Assembly: GCF_900101745.1 (NCBI RefSeq)
Contig: NZ_FNAD01000011.1
Location: 124,001 to 188,000, forward strand
DNA length: 64,000 nucleotides
Direction: 5' to 3'
Source of the DNA: Glycomyces harbinensis
Lineage (GTDB): Bacteria; Actinomycetota; Actinomycetes; Mycobacteriales; Micromonosporaceae
Every line of letters starts with the position of its first letter. Position 1 is the stretch's first letter. The notes under the pieces were generated by a model. The model had not been told where the DNA came from. It did not search any database and saw only the letters and a program-made list of their open reading frames with translations. Below are positions 51,436 to 60,559 of this stretch, piece after piece. Made by a program: the position numbers and the translations under genes.

Positions 51436-54135
51436 TCAGTGCGCCGCGGCCTCCCACGAGGCGCCGAACCCGGCGGAGACGGTGAGCGGCACGGCCAGCT
51501 CGGCGGCGTTCGACATCTGCTCGCGCACGAGCGCTTCGAGCCGGTCGGCCTCACCGGGTGCGACCTCGCACACCAATTCGTCGTGGACCTGCAGCAGCAC
51601 CCGGGAGTCGAGGTCCGAGGCGCGCAGCGCCCGGTCGACGCCGAGCATCGCGGTCTTCATGATGTCGGCGGCGCTGCCCTGGATGGGGGCGTTCAGCGCG
51701 GCCCGCTCGGCGATCTCGCGCAGCTGGCGGTTGTCGGAGGTCAGGTCGGGGAAGTAGCGGCGCCGGCCCATGATCGTCTCGGTGTAGCCGGTCTTGCGGG
51801 CCTCCTCGACCACCCGGTGCAGGTAGTCGCGGACCTTCCCGAAGCGCGCGAAGTAGTCGTCGGAGAGCTGCTGGGCCTCCTGGGTGGTGATCCCCAGCTG
51901 CTGGCTCAGCCCGTACGCCGACAGGCCGTACGCGAGCCCGTAGGACATGGCCTTGATCTTGCGGCGGTGCTCGGCGGTGACGTCGGCGGGCTCGACCGAG
52001 AAGACCTTCGCGGCCACGGCCCGGTGGATGTCCTCGCCGGCGATGAACGCCTCGATCAGCCCCTCGTCGCCGGTCAGGCTCGCCATGATCCGCATCTCGA
52101 TCTGGCTGTAGTCGATCGTCATGAGCGACTCGAAGCCCTCGGAGACGACGAACCCGGCCCGGATGGCGCGGCCGGCCTCGGAGCGGACCGGGATGTTCTG
52201 GAGGTTCGGGTCGGTCGAGGACAGGCGCCCGGTGGCGGCCACCGTCTGGAAGAAGGTGGTGTGGATGCGCCCGTCGGTCTGGATCGTCGCGCGCAGCGTG
52301 GTGACGATCTGCTTGAGCTTCTCGACGTCGCGGTACCGCAGCAGCTGCTCCAGCAGCGGGTGCCCGGTCTTGGCGAACAGCTGCTGGAGCGCGTCGGCGT
52401 TGGTGGTGTAGCCGGTCTTGGTGCGCTTGGTCTTCGGCATGTTCAGCTCGTCGAAGAGGATCTCCTGGAGCTGCTTGGGCGAGCCGACGTTGAAGGGGCG
52501 GCCCACGATCTCGTGGGCGCGGTCGGTCGCCTCCTTGGACTGGGCGGCGAACCCGGCCTCGATGTCGGCGAAGTGGCCCTCGTCGGCGGCGATCCCGGTG
52601 ATCTCCATGCGCGCCAGGACGCCCGCGAGCGGGTACTCGATGGCCTCGGCGAGCTTCGCCTGGTGGCGCTGCTCCAGCCGCCCGGCCTGCTCGGCGGCGA
52701 TCTCCGCGATCGCGGCGGCCGCGGCGCTGTCGGCCTCCAGCTGCGCCGCGTCGTCGTTCATCGCCGCGTCCAGGCCCACGAGGGCGCCGTCGTCGGCGGG
52801 CGACTCGGGGGTCTCCAGTTCGCGGCCGAGGAACTGCATCGCGAGGTCGCCGAGTGCGTACGAGCGCTGCTCGGGCTTGAGCAGGTACGCGCCGAGCACG
52901 GTGTCGGCCTTGATGCCGGCCACCTCGGGCCAGCCCGCGGCGTCGGCGCCCCACAGGAACGCCTTGGCGTCGTGGACGAGCTTGCCCTTCGCGGGGTCGG
53001 CGAGCCAGTCGGCCCACACCCGCTCGTCCGCGGCGTCGAGCTGCGAGGGCTCGAACCACAGCGCCGTGCCGCCTTCGGCCAGCGCGATCGAGTCGAACGA
53101 GCCGGCGCCGGAGGCGAAGGTCCCGGAGTAGGCGACGGCGACGTCCCCTGAGCGGGCGTCGAGCCATGCGGCGAGTCCGCCGGGCACGAGCGCGGCCGCG
53201 TCGACGCGGTCGACCTCGGCCACGGGGACGGCCACGGCGCCGAGGGCCTTGGCGGCGAGGTTCGCGTTGAGGCGCTCGCCGAGCGCGCGGAACTGGAGGG
53301 CGTCGAACAGGCTGTTGGTCTCGGCGACCGACCAGCCCTCCCACTCCAGGTCGTCGAGGCCCGATTCGAGTTCGAGGTCGCACACGAGGCCGTTGAGGCG
53401 GTGGTTGCGCAGCACGTCGTCGAGGTGGGCGCGGAGGTTCTCGCCGGCCTTGCCGGTGATCTCGTCGGCCTTGGCGACGAGGCCGTCGAGCGAGCCGTAC
53501 TTGACGATCCACTTCGCGGCGGTCTTGGGGCCGACGCCGGGGACGCCGGGGAGGTTGTCGGCCTTCTCCCCCACGAGGGCGGCGAGGTCGCGGTAGCGGT
53601 CGGGGGTGACGCCGTACTTGGCCTCGACGGTGCCGGGGGTGTAGCGGGCGAGCTCGGTGACGCCCTTGACCGGGTAGAGCAGCGTGGTGTCGTCGCCGAC
53701 CAGCTGGATCGCGTCGCGGTCGCCCGAGGAGATGAGCGTGGCGAACCCGGCCGCCCCGGCGCGGGTGGCGAGGGTCGCGATGATGTCGTCGGCCTCGTAG
53801 TTGGTCTTGGTGAGCCAGGTGATGCCGAAGGCGTCCAGGAGCTGCTGGATGATCGGGATCTGGCTCTTGAACTCCGGCGGGGTCTCGCCGCGCCCGTCCT
53901 TGTAGGCGGCGTACTCGTCGGTGCGGAACGAGTGGCGCGAGAGGTCGAAGGCGACCGCGATGTGGGTGGGCTCCTCGGCCTTGAGCAGGTTGATGAGCAT
54001 CGACGCGAAACCGTAGACGGCGTTGGTGACCTGGCCGTCGTCGGTGGCGAACTTCTCGGCGGGGAGCGCGAAGAAGGCGCGGTAGGCCATCGAGTGGCCG
54101 TCGATCAGCAGCAGGCGCGATTGCGAAGAAGTCAC
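51436..54135 (-). CDS. polA: DNA polymerase I
   Basis: 899 residues. N-terminal 5'-3' exonuclease (LLLIDGHSMAYRAFFALP, NYEADDIIATLA, GVPGVGPKTAAKWI). The central domain has the size of the 3'-5' exonuclease but lacks the Asp-x-Glu motif (region ARSGDVAVAYSGTF), so proofreading is probably inactive, as in mycobacterial and Taq Pol I. The polymerase domain has motif A MTIDYSQIEMRIMA, motif B RRKIKAMSYGLAYG and motif C VHDE. GTG at 54135. 224 bases before rpsA. Confidence 0.97.
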   Translation of the reverse strand: MTSSQSRLLLIDGHSMAYRAFFALPAEKFATDDGQVTNAVYGFASMLINLLKAEEPTHIAVAFDLSRHSFRTDEYAAYKDGRGETPPEFKSQIPIIQQLLDAFGITWLTKTNYEADDIIATLATRAGAAGFATLISSGDRDAIQLVGDDTTLLYPVKGVTELARYTPGTVEAKYGVTPDRYRDLAALVGEKADNLPGVPGVGPKTAAKWIVKYGSLDGLVAKADEITGKAGENLRAHLDDVLRNHRLNGLVCDLELESGLDDLEWEGWSVAETNSLFDALQFRALGERLNANLAAKALGAVAVPVAEVDRVDAAALVPGGLAAWLDARSGDVAVAYSGTFASGAGSFDSIALAEGGTALWFEPSQLDAADERVWADWLADPAKGKLVHDAKAFLWGADAAGWPEVAGIKADTVLGAYLLKPEQRSYALGDLAMQFLGRELETPESPADDGALVGLDAAMNDDAAQLEADSAAAAAIAEIAAEQAGRLEQRHQAKLAEAIEYPLAGVLARMEITGIAADEGHFADIEAGFAAQSKEATDRAHEIVGRPFNVGSPKQLQEILFDELNMPKTKRTKTGYTTNADALQQLFAKTGHPLLEQLLRYRDVEKLKQIVTTLRATIQTDGRIHTTFFQTVAATGRLSSTDPNLQNIPVRSEAGRAIRAGFVVSEGFESLMTIDYSQIEMRIMASLTGDEGLIEAFIAGEDIHRAVAAKVFSVEPADVTAEHRRKIKAMSYGLAYGLSAYGLSQQLGITTQEAQQLSDDYFARFGKVRDYLHRVVEEARKTGYTETIMGRRRYFPDLTSDNRQLREIAERAALNAPIQGSAADIMKTAMLGVDRALRASDLDSRVLLQVHDELVCEVAPGEADRLEALVREQMSNAAELAVPLTVSAGFGASWEAAAH

Positions 54136-54227
54136 CCCGCGAGCCTATCGAGTGCCTCCGACAAGTCGGCGGCAAGCGGGGGGCGGCGTGGCTCGCGGGT
54201 GTCGGCGGACCTTCGGTGGAACGCGGA

Positions 54228-54259
54228 ACGGCCCGCGGACGGTGGGGTCCGCGGGCCGT
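54228..54259. terminator. Terminator downstream of pdtaR
   Basis: ACGGCCCGCGGAC at 54228-54240 pairs perfectly with 54247-54259, 15 bases after the pdtaR stop and before the polA start. Confidence 0.85.
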
Positions 54260-54274
54260 GAAGTGTCGGGAGGC

Positions 54275-54892
54275 CTATTCGGCTTCCTGGGCTTCCTTCT
54301 GCTCGGCCTCGGCGATCACGCGCTCGGCGACGGCCCTCATGGAGAGGCGGTGGTCCATCGCGGCGCGCTGGATCCAGCGGAACGCGTCGGGCTCGGGCAT
54401 GCCGTACTGGGTCATGAGCAGGCCCTTGGCGCGGTCGACGAGCTTGCGCACCTCGAGCCGCTCGGTGAGGTTCGCGACCTCTTTCTCCAGGGCGGTCATC
54501 TCGGCGAACCGGGTGAGGGACAGTTCGATCGCGGGGACCAGGTCGGACTTCTGGAAGGGCTTGACGAGATACGCCATGGCGCCGGCGGACTGGGCCCGGC
54601 TGATCAGGTCGCGCTGGCTGAAGGCGGTGAGGATCACGACCGGCGCGATGCGCGCGGAGACGATCTTCTCGGCGGCCTGCAATCCGTCCATGATCGGCAT
54701 CTGGATATCGCAGATGACCAGGTCGGGCTGGTGCTCCTGGGCGAGGCGCACGGCGGCTTCGCCGTCGGCGGCCTCGGCGACCACCTCGTAACCCTCCTCG
54801 GTGAGCATCTCGGCCAGGTCGAGGCGGATGAGCCCCTCGTCTTCGGCGATGAGCACGCGCTTGCGCGGCTCCTCGGCGGCCTTGCTCGTCAT
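54275..54892 (-). CDS. pdtaR: ANTAR-domain response regulator, PdtaR type
   Basis: 205 residues from ATG 54892. The receiver domain has RVLIAEDEGLIRLDLAEML, phospho-acceptor Asp in LVICDIQMPIMDGLQAAE and the conserved lysine in AYLVKPFQKSDL. After a coiled-coil link, the ANTAR RNA-binding domain reads LVDRAKGLLMTQYGMPEPDAFRWIQRAAMDHRLSM (landmarks). Orthologue of Rv1626; it acts by antitermination when phosphorylated by PdtaS, whose gene is not in the window. An ATG six codons upstream lies inside the palindrome at 54906-54921 and is less likely. Confidence 0.95.
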   Translation of the reverse strand: MTSKAAEEPRKRVLIAEDEGLIRLDLAEMLTEEGYEVVAEAADGEAAVRLAQEHQPDLVICDIQMPIMDGLQAAEKIVSARIAPVVILTAFSQRDLISRAQSAGAMAYLVKPFQKSDLVPAIELSLTRFAEMTALEKEVANLTERLEVRKLVDRAKGLLMTQYGMPEPDAFRWIQRAAMDHRLSMRAVAERVIAEAEQKEAQEAE

Positions 54893-54905
54893 GCGGTCCG
54901 TACCT

Positions 54906-54921
54906 TTCATACGCGTATGAA
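54906..54921. promoter_or_regulatory. 16-bp perfect palindrome in the pdtaR leader
   Basis: TTCATACGCGTATGAA is fully self-complementary and sits 14-29 bases upstream of the chosen pdtaR start. It could be an operator or an RNA hairpin. The binding factor is unknown. Confidence 0.55.
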
Positions 54922-55114
54922 CGTGGTGGCGTGCGGCGGGACCGGCACACCAGGACGCTAGCTTAGCCGCAGCCGGTTACGTCCGCACGTTCCTATGCCG
55001 AGCGTTTCGGACGACAGGGCCCAAACATCGGGCGGGGTGCGGCGCGGGTACCATACGCGTCGCGCGCGGGACCGGATCGGGCCGCGGGGCGCCGGCGGTG
55101 CGTAGGCTGAGCCT

Positions 55115-56245
55115 GTGGCACAGGACGAAGCGCAGCAGACCGCCGGGACCGAGCACTCCACCAAGGGCGCCTATGTCTCCGGCGAGGAGTTCACGAGGGA
55201 CACCCAGTACGTCGAGGACCGGGTCGTCGCCGATGTCGGGGCCGTCAGCTCGGCGCCGGTCGAGGAGTCCTCCACTGTCGGCGATCCGCGGATGGCCGGG
55301 CTCACCGAGGGCGCGCGGGCGTGGCCGGTCGAGCCGGACCGGTACCGGCTCGTGGCGGCGCGGGCGTGCCCGTGGGCGCACCGCTCGATCATCGTCCGGC
55401 GCCTGCTGGGGCTCGAGGAGGTCATCTCGCTGGCGACGCCGGGGCCGACCCACGACGTGCGCTCCTGGACCTTCGACCTCGGCCCTGGCGGCCGCGACCC
55501 GGTGCTGGGCACCGAGCGTCTCCAGGAGCACTACTTCAAGCGCTTCCCGGACTATCCGCGCGGCATCACCGTGCCCGCGCTGGTGGACGTGCCCTCGGGC
55601 GAGGTCGTCACCAACGACTATCCGCAGCTGACGTTCGACCTGTCGACGCAGTGGGCCGCGTACCACCGGGAGGGCGCGCCGGATCTGGTGCCGGATGATC
55701 TGGTCGACGAGATGCTCCCGGTGGTCAAGCGGATCTTCACCGAGGTCAACAACGGGGTGTACCGGGCGGGCTTCGCCGGTTCGCAGCGCGCGTACGAGCG
55801 TGCCTACGAGCGGCTGTTCACGGCCCTCGACTGGCTGGAGGAGCGGCTGGCCGACCGCCGGTACCTCATGGGCGACCACCTCACCGAGGCCGACGTGCGG
55901 CTGTTCACGACGCTGGCGCGCTTCGACCCGGTCTACCACGGGCACTTCAAGTGCAACCGCAACAAGCTCACCGAGATGCCGAACCTGTGGGGCTACGCGC
56001 GGGACCTGTTCCAGACGCCGGGCTTCGGCGACACCGTGGACTTCGACCAGATCAAGCGCCACTACTACGTGGTGCACGAGGACATCAATCCGACGCAGAT
56101 CGTCCCGGCGGGCCCGGATCTGGAGAACTGGCTCACGCCCTCGGGGCGCGAGCGGCTGGGCGGGTCACCGTTCGGGCGCGGCACGGCGCCGGGTCCGGTG
56201 TCGGCCGAGGAGCGGCCGCCGGGGGCGAACCCGCTCTACCGCTGA
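55115..56245 (+). CDS. Glutathionyl-hydroquinone-reductase-like protein (Xi-class GST)
   Basis: 376 residues of the ECM4/YqjG family. Thiol-active Cys85 lies in ARACPWAHRSIIVRRLLGL; the thioredoxin-like part continues with VPALVDVPSGEVVTNDYPQLT, and the helical domain has GDHLTEADVRLFTTLARFDPVYHGHFKCN. Family members remove thiol adducts from quinones. Most actinobacteria use mycothiol rather than glutathione, so the real cosubstrate is open. GTG at 55115. Convergent with the following minus-strand gene, only 4 bases apart. Confidence 0.92.
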   Translation: MAQDEAQQTAGTEHSTKGAYVSGEEFTRDTQYVEDRVVADVGAVSSAPVEESSTVGDPRMAGLTEGARAWPVEPDRYRLVAARACPWAHRSIIVRRLLGLEEVISLATPGPTHDVRSWTFDLGPGGRDPVLGTERLQEHYFKRFPDYPRGITVPALVDVPSGEVVTNDYPQLTFDLSTQWAAYHREGAPDLVPDDLVDEMLPVVKRIFTEVNNGVYRAGFAGSQRAYERAYERLFTALDWLEERLADRRYLMGDHLTEADVRLFTTLARFDPVYHGHFKCNRNKLTEMPNLWGYARDLFQTPGFGDTVDFDQIKRHYYVVHEDINPTQIVPAGPDLENWLTPSGRERLGGSPFGRGTAPGPVSAEERPPGANPLYR

Positions 56246-56249
56246 TCGG

Positions 56250-57308
56250 TCAGATGCAGGTGTTGTCCTGCGCGAGGACGGTCGCGAAGTTGTAGGTGCC
56301 GTCTTCGGCGATGACGAGCGCGATGTTGGCGATGTCGACGCCGCAGCGTCCGTCCAAGGGCTCGTCGTTCCCGTCGAACAGTGCGGTTCCCGTGCCGCTC
56401 AAGGTCATCCATCCCGGTTCGACCGCTTCGAGGCGGAGGTCGCGGGTGATGCGGACCTTCGGGTGGGCCGCGACGGCCCAGTCGAGTTCGCCGACCGTCT
56501 CGAACTCGTTGCGGCCGTCGTAGGCGGCGGTGCCGAAGCCGACGGCGCCGAAGGGGCACCCGGCCGGGGTGATGTCGGGGCTCTCGGCGCAGGTGTCGAG
56601 CCAGGCGGCGAGGGCCTCGTTGAGCCGGGTCTCCATCGCCGCGTCGCCGGTGAGGGGATCGGCCATGACGGCGGGGAAGTCGATCGCGTCGAGGCTGTAG
56701 GCGCCGTTGTCCGAGCCGGGCAGGGCGAGCAGCGAGAGGGATTCGGCGCCGGCGAGTGCCGGGTCGCTTTCGAAGAGCTCGTAGGAGCCGGGGTAGAGCG
56801 CGACCGGAATCGGTATGCCGTCGACCGCCTCGACCGCGCCGGAGACCCCGCCGATCTCGACCGAGGCGAACATCGGGCTCACGTTGGTCAGGTACATGTA
56901 CGGGTTGACGATGAGCAGGTCGTCGTCGGTGCCCTCGAGGTGGAAGGCGCCCTCGACGCGGTCGCCGCCGCGGGTGATGACGGCGTGGACGGTGGTCTCC
57001 GAGGCGGACTTGAGTTCGACCGACGCGATCTGCCAGTCCGCGGACATGGCCTCGGCGGTCAGCCACGACCGGTCGGCCTCCACCAGATAGGATTCGGACA
57101 CGAAGGTCTCGGCGCGCTCGACGTCGCCGTCCTGCAGCGCTTCGAGGTAGTCGGTGACGATCTCGACGGGGGCCGGTTCGCGGTTCCCGAGGGCCGCCGC
57201 GGGAATCGCGATCAGGGCGACCGCTGCGGCCAGGACCGCTTCGCCGAGGATCGACCAGCGGCGGGGGCGGGCCCAGGCGAGGAGGGCGTTGGAGCGGTTC
57301 GCGTTCAT
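56250..57308 (-). CDS. Membrane-anchored protein, downstream member of a paralogous pair
   Basis: 352 residues, unknown function. One N-terminal membrane helix (about residues 17-38), then an outside domain beginning IVTDYLEALQDGDVERAETFVSES, similar to small secreted DUF4878-type folds. The second half contains DTCAESPDITPAGCPFG and ends with a cysteine near the C-terminus (DNTCI). The upstream gene has the same length, topology and motif order. ATG at 57308 overlaps the stop of its partner (ATGA). Strongly acidic. No enzymatic motif seen. Confidence 0.85.
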   Translation of the reverse strand: MNANRSNALLAWARPRRWSILGEAVLAAAVALIAIPAAALGNREPAPVEIVTDYLEALQDGDVERAETFVSESYLVEADRSWLTAEAMSADWQIASVELKSASETTVHAVITRGGDRVEGAFHLEGTDDDLLIVNPYMYLTNVSPMFASVEIGGVSGAVEAVDGIPIPVALYPGSYELFESDPALAGAESLSLLALPGSDNGAYSLDAIDFPAVMADPLTGDAAMETRLNEALAAWLDTCAESPDITPAGCPFGAVGFGTAAYDGRNEFETVGELDWAVAAHPKVRITRDLRLEAVEPGWMTLSGTGTALFDGNDEPLDGRCGVDIANIALVIAEDGTYNFATVLAQDNTCI

Positions 57309-58363
57309 TCGGTGCCCCGGCAGGTGTCGGTCGCGGCCTCGCCCAGGGGCGCGAGCTGGAGGGACCCGTCGGCGCCGGCCAGGACGTGCAGTGCGCTGCC
57401 GCCGAAGCGGCACGCGGCCGTGAACGGCTCCCAGGTGCCCCAGTCCTCGGTACCGCTGCCCTGCAGGGTGATTCGACCGGGATCGGTGAACTCGACGAGC
57501 AGTACCGGTTCCCCGTACGCTCCGGTGCCGGGGACCGCGGTGGCGACGGGATACTCGTCCACGGTCCAGACGGGGTCGCGGACCTCCTCGACGCGGTGGC
57601 GCTCATCGGTGTCGACGAGGCCGTCGGTCGCGAAGGGGCAGCCGGGAGGCGCGGTGAGCCGGTATTCGACGCAGTCGTCGATGTAGTCGTCGACCGCGAC
57701 CTGGAGGGCGGCGGCGGCCTCCTCGGCTGGCTCGGGCAGCGGCGTGCCGATCACCTCGGCGCTCGAGCCGTCGTCCTCGCCGATCAGGGCGATCTCCTCG
57801 CCGCCGAAGAACCGGTAGACGCCCGGCAGCAGCTGGATCGTCCGCTGCGCCTGGCCGAGGTACCAGGCCTGCCAGGTCGTCTCGGGCGGCATCGGGACGA
57901 TCCGGTCGTTCACCTGGACCGACAGGTACGAGGAGGCGCTGACGGTGACGGTCTGGAAGGGGTCGTAGAGGGTGAACTCGCCGTCGTGCTCGTAGACGGT
58001 GAAGCTCCCTTCGGCGGTGCCCTCGTCGGTGCCGATGGTCACCGACACGGGTGACGGGAAGGCCGAGGAGCTCTCGGCCTGCTCGACCGACAGGAGGTCC
58101 CAGTCGCCGATCGCGTCGGGGTGCAGGAACGCGGCCGCCTCGCCGGCCGGGATACCGGAGTCGATGAAGCTGTAGGCCCGTTCGAGGTCCTTGTCGTGCA
58201 CGGCCTCCATGAACGCGGTGACGGCCTCGACGGCGTTGGACGGCTCCCGCGCCTGCTGCCACACCCACAGCGGGAGGAGGGTCAGGGCCGAGAACAGCAT
58301 GATCCAGCCGACGCGCAGGCCTTCGCGGCGGGTTCGGGACGCGAGGGCGTCGGTGGAGGACAT
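57305..58363 (-). CDS. Membrane-anchored protein, upstream member of a paralogous pair
   Basis: 352 residues, unknown function. A membrane helix at about 18-36 is followed by AVTAFMEAVHDKDLERAYSFIDSG, the equivalent of the start of its partner's outside domain. DDCVEYRLTAPPGCPFATDG and a final cysteine (DTCRG) match its partner's cysteine motifs. ATG at 58363 has GGAGG 7 bases upstream. The pair is translationally coupled, pointing to a heterodimer or complex at the cell surface. Divergent from the PQQ-propeller-like gene at 58466. Confidence 0.85.
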   Translation of the reverse strand: MSSTDALASRTRREGLRVGWIMLFSALTLLPLWVWQQAREPSNAVEAVTAFMEAVHDKDLERAYSFIDSGIPAGEAAAFLHPDAIGDWDLLSVEQAESSSAFPSPVSVTIGTDEGTAEGSFTVYEHDGEFTLYDPFQTVTVSASSYLSVQVNDRIVPMPPETTWQAWYLGQAQRTIQLLPGVYRFFGGEEIALIGEDDGSSAEVIGTPLPEPAEEAAAALQVAVDDYIDDCVEYRLTAPPGCPFATDGLVDTDERHRVEEVRDPVWTVDEYPVATAVPGTGAYGEPVLLVEFTDPGRITLQGSGTEDWGTWEPFTAACRFGGSALHVLAGADGSLQLAPLGEAATDTCRGTE

Positions 58364-58465
58364 GGGCACACCTCCGGGGATCGGGGCGGGGACGGACCGA
58401 GGATAGCGGCGGGCTGCCAGCTTGCGGCGCGTCGTTATGGTGCGGAGCGAGCCTTTGGAGGAGCC

Positions 58466-59914
58466 ATGCCGCCGGACACCGACCGCACGACGCTGTGGCA
58501 GGAGCTGCGCAGTTGGCCGCGGTACGCGCAGTTCGGCTTCGCGGGCCTGTCCGCCGTCGTCTTCGCGTCGATGTTCCTGATCGAGCAGCTGTACGAGCCC
58601 GACTTCCCCGACGAGTCGACGTGGCCCGAAGGCGAGATCCCGGGCTCGATCGCGGTCGGCGCGGTCGAGGAGGCGGCCGAGGCGCCGGAGCTGCCCGAAG
58701 GGGTCGAGGCCTACCGCGGCGATCCGCTGTGGACGTCCGAGATCGCCGAGGAGGGCGACCAGGTCGCGCAGATCGACCAGGGGACGCTGCGGCTCGCGGA
58801 CGGGCGTCTCGCGCTGGAGCGCGACGGCGCGACCGTCTGGGAGCACACCTGGGAGGAGTTCGGTCCGGAGATCGGCGTGGCCGGCGGGGTCGTCGTGGTC
58901 TCCGAGAGCTCCGGTGAGGACGCCGAGTGGCCCGGCCTCCAGGACACCGTCGCGCTCGACCTCGACACCGGCGAGGAGGTCTGGCGCGACCGGGAGGCCT
59001 CGTTCGTCACGGTCTTCTCCGACGCGGTCCTCATGACCGAGTGCACCGGGGCCCAGGACGATCACCTCGGCGACTGCACCCTCTACGCGAGGGACCCCGC
59101 CGATCTGTCGCTCCAGTGGTCGACGCCGACGTACGCCAGCGCCCAGGCCGCGACGGGCAGCTCCTGGACCGGCGAGCCGATGCCGGACCGGCTCCTGGTC
59201 GAGTCCTATCCGACCGGTCACGACAGCCGGGTCGTCACGGTCTACGAGGACGGCGAGAGCCTGGTCAGCGCGGCGGCGCAGGGCGGCGCCGCGGTTTCGG
59301 GCGACACCTTGATCGTCTACGACGACTACGACGACAACCCCGCGGACGGGTGCACGGCGCTCCTCAGCGGTCACCGCTTCGGCGGGAGCGGGCCGGCCTG
59401 GGAGGTCGAGGCGCAGACGCGCAAGACCGCCGACTTCACCTACTGCGGCGGCCTGCCGACCGCCGAGGCGCAGGAGGGCAGGCTGCCGTTGACGATCGAC
59501 GGGGTGCCGTCGATCGTGGACGCCGCGACCGGCGAGACCGTGTGGGAGGCGCCGGCGGCGGGCCAGGCGATCGCGCTCGGCCCCGGAGGCGACGTGCTCG
59601 TGGTGGCGGACTGGGAGGCCGAGGCGGACAACCTGGTCGCCTACGACAGCGCCACGGGAGAGGAGCGCTGGCGTGCGAGTGCGGCCTTCGGCAGCGGCGA
59701 CCGCGCCTGGGCGCTGGGCGCGACGCTGTGGCTGTACGGCGACGCGGGCATGTGGGGCTGGAGTTCCTACGAGGTGTACGCGTACGACCTGGGGTCGGGC
59801 GAGGGCGTCGCGCTGCCGGGGACGGCGGCGTACTTCGTCTCGGGCGAGATCGTCACGAGCACGGGCGACTACGATGCGCCGGTGTTGAGCGCGTGGCCGA
59901 CCGAGGTCTGGTAG
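58466..59914 (+). CDS. Membrane-anchored PQQ-type beta-propeller protein
   Basis: 482 residues. A single membrane helix (about 22-41) anchors an outside domain. Repeated propeller-blade motifs can be seen: TVALDLDTGEEVWRD, GVPSIVDAATGETVWEA, NLVAYDSATGEERWRA, as in PQQ-binding-like (YncE/BamB-like) repeats. No catalytic signature. ATG at 58466 with GGAGG 4 bases upstream. Divergent from the membrane-anchored pair with a 102-base gap. Its stop abuts that of the ArsR gene with no space. Confidence 0.87.
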   Translation: MPPDTDRTTLWQELRSWPRYAQFGFAGLSAVVFASMFLIEQLYEPDFPDESTWPEGEIPGSIAVGAVEEAAEAPELPEGVEAYRGDPLWTSEIAEEGDQVAQIDQGTLRLADGRLALERDGATVWEHTWEEFGPEIGVAGGVVVVSESSGEDAEWPGLQDTVALDLDTGEEVWRDREASFVTVFSDAVLMTECTGAQDDHLGDCTLYARDPADLSLQWSTPTYASAQAATGSSWTGEPMPDRLLVESYPTGHDSRVVTVYEDGESLVSAAAQGGAAVSGDTLIVYDDYDDNPADGCTALLSGHRFGGSGPAWEVEAQTRKTADFTYCGGLPTAEAQEGRLPLTIDGVPSIVDAATGETVWEAPAAGQAIALGPGGDVLVVADWEAEADNLVAYDSATGEERWRASAAFGSGDRAWALGATLWLYGDAGMWGWSSYEVYAYDLGSGEGVALPGTAAYFVSGEIVTSTGDYDAPVLSAWPTEVW

Positions 59915-60460
59915 TCAGACCCTCGGGTCCGGTGCGGCGTACCAGCGCACGATCACCGGGCGCGAGCCGGGCGGGGCGTCCTCCGGTCCGTGGGTGAAGC
60001 GCCGCAGGAGCTTGATGTACTCCTCGTGGAACTCACGCAGCTCCTCGGCGGTCATGTGGCCGCCGCCGCGCGAGCCCTGGGTCCACTCCCGGGGCTCGCC
60101 GAGGAAGGCCGCGCGCACCAGGTCGACGTCCTCGTCGAACTGGGCCTGCTGCAAGGTCTCGGCGGTGGTCCGGTCCTCATCGGAGAGCGTCGACGGGTCC
60201 GGCATGCGCCGGTCGGCCCGGACGAGCCGCCACCAGCGCTCCCGGCCCTTGGCGCGCTCGCGCACCTCGGCGATCAGTCCGGCTTCGGCGAGGAGTCGCA
60301 GGTGGTAGCTGGTGGTGCCGGTGCTCTCCCCCACGGCCTGGCCGATCGTGGTCGAGTTGCCCGGGCCGTGGACGCCGAGGTGATGAAGGATCTTGCGGCG
60401 CAACGGGTTGGACAGTGCCTTGAGGGCCGCTGAGGAGTGTTCGACCGGTGCCTCCGACAT
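59915..60460 (-). CDS. ArsR-type winged-helix regulator
   Basis: 181 residues. The N-terminal winged helix is ALKALSNPLRRKILHHLGVHGPGNSTTIGQAVGESTGTTSYHLRLLAEAGLI, without the cysteine metal sites of classic ArsR/SmtB. The C-terminal half is helical and has MTAEELREFHEEYIKLLRRF, as in many Streptomyces ArsR/padR-like regulators of membrane proteins. ATG at 60460 with no good Shine-Dalgarno. It diverges from a membrane protein gene across a palindrome at 60526-60543, so it is probably its repressor. Confidence 0.9.
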   Translation of the reverse strand: MSEAPVEHSSAALKALSNPLRRKILHHLGVHGPGNSTTIGQAVGESTGTTSYHLRLLAEAGLIAEVRERAKGRERWWRLVRADRRMPDPSTLSDEDRTTAETLQQAQFDEDVDLVRAAFLGEPREWTQGSRGGGHMTAEELREFHEEYIKLLRRFTHGPEDAPPGSRPVIVRWYAAPDPRV

Positions 60461-60524
60461 GTCCAGAGCATACAGCCGGGGTCGGTGGGGCTCGGCCGTT
60501 CGCGAGAAAGTTGCAGAGAAATAC

Positions 60525-60553
60525 TTGCAGAATAAATTCTGCATAGCTAAGCT
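60525..60553 (+). promoter_or_regulatory. Promoter with embedded ArsR operator; leaderless transcript likely
   Basis: TTGCAG (60525-60530), a 17-base spacer and TAAGCT (60548-60553) form a -35/-10 pair whose start point would fall on or next to the ATG at 60560. The palindrome TGCAGAAT-AA-ATTCTGCA (60526-60543) overlaps this promoter, and a further TTGCAGA half-site lies 14 bases upstream. No ribosome site precedes the ATG, which fits a leaderless mRNA. Confidence 0.75.
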
Positions 60554-60559
60554 CGACCC

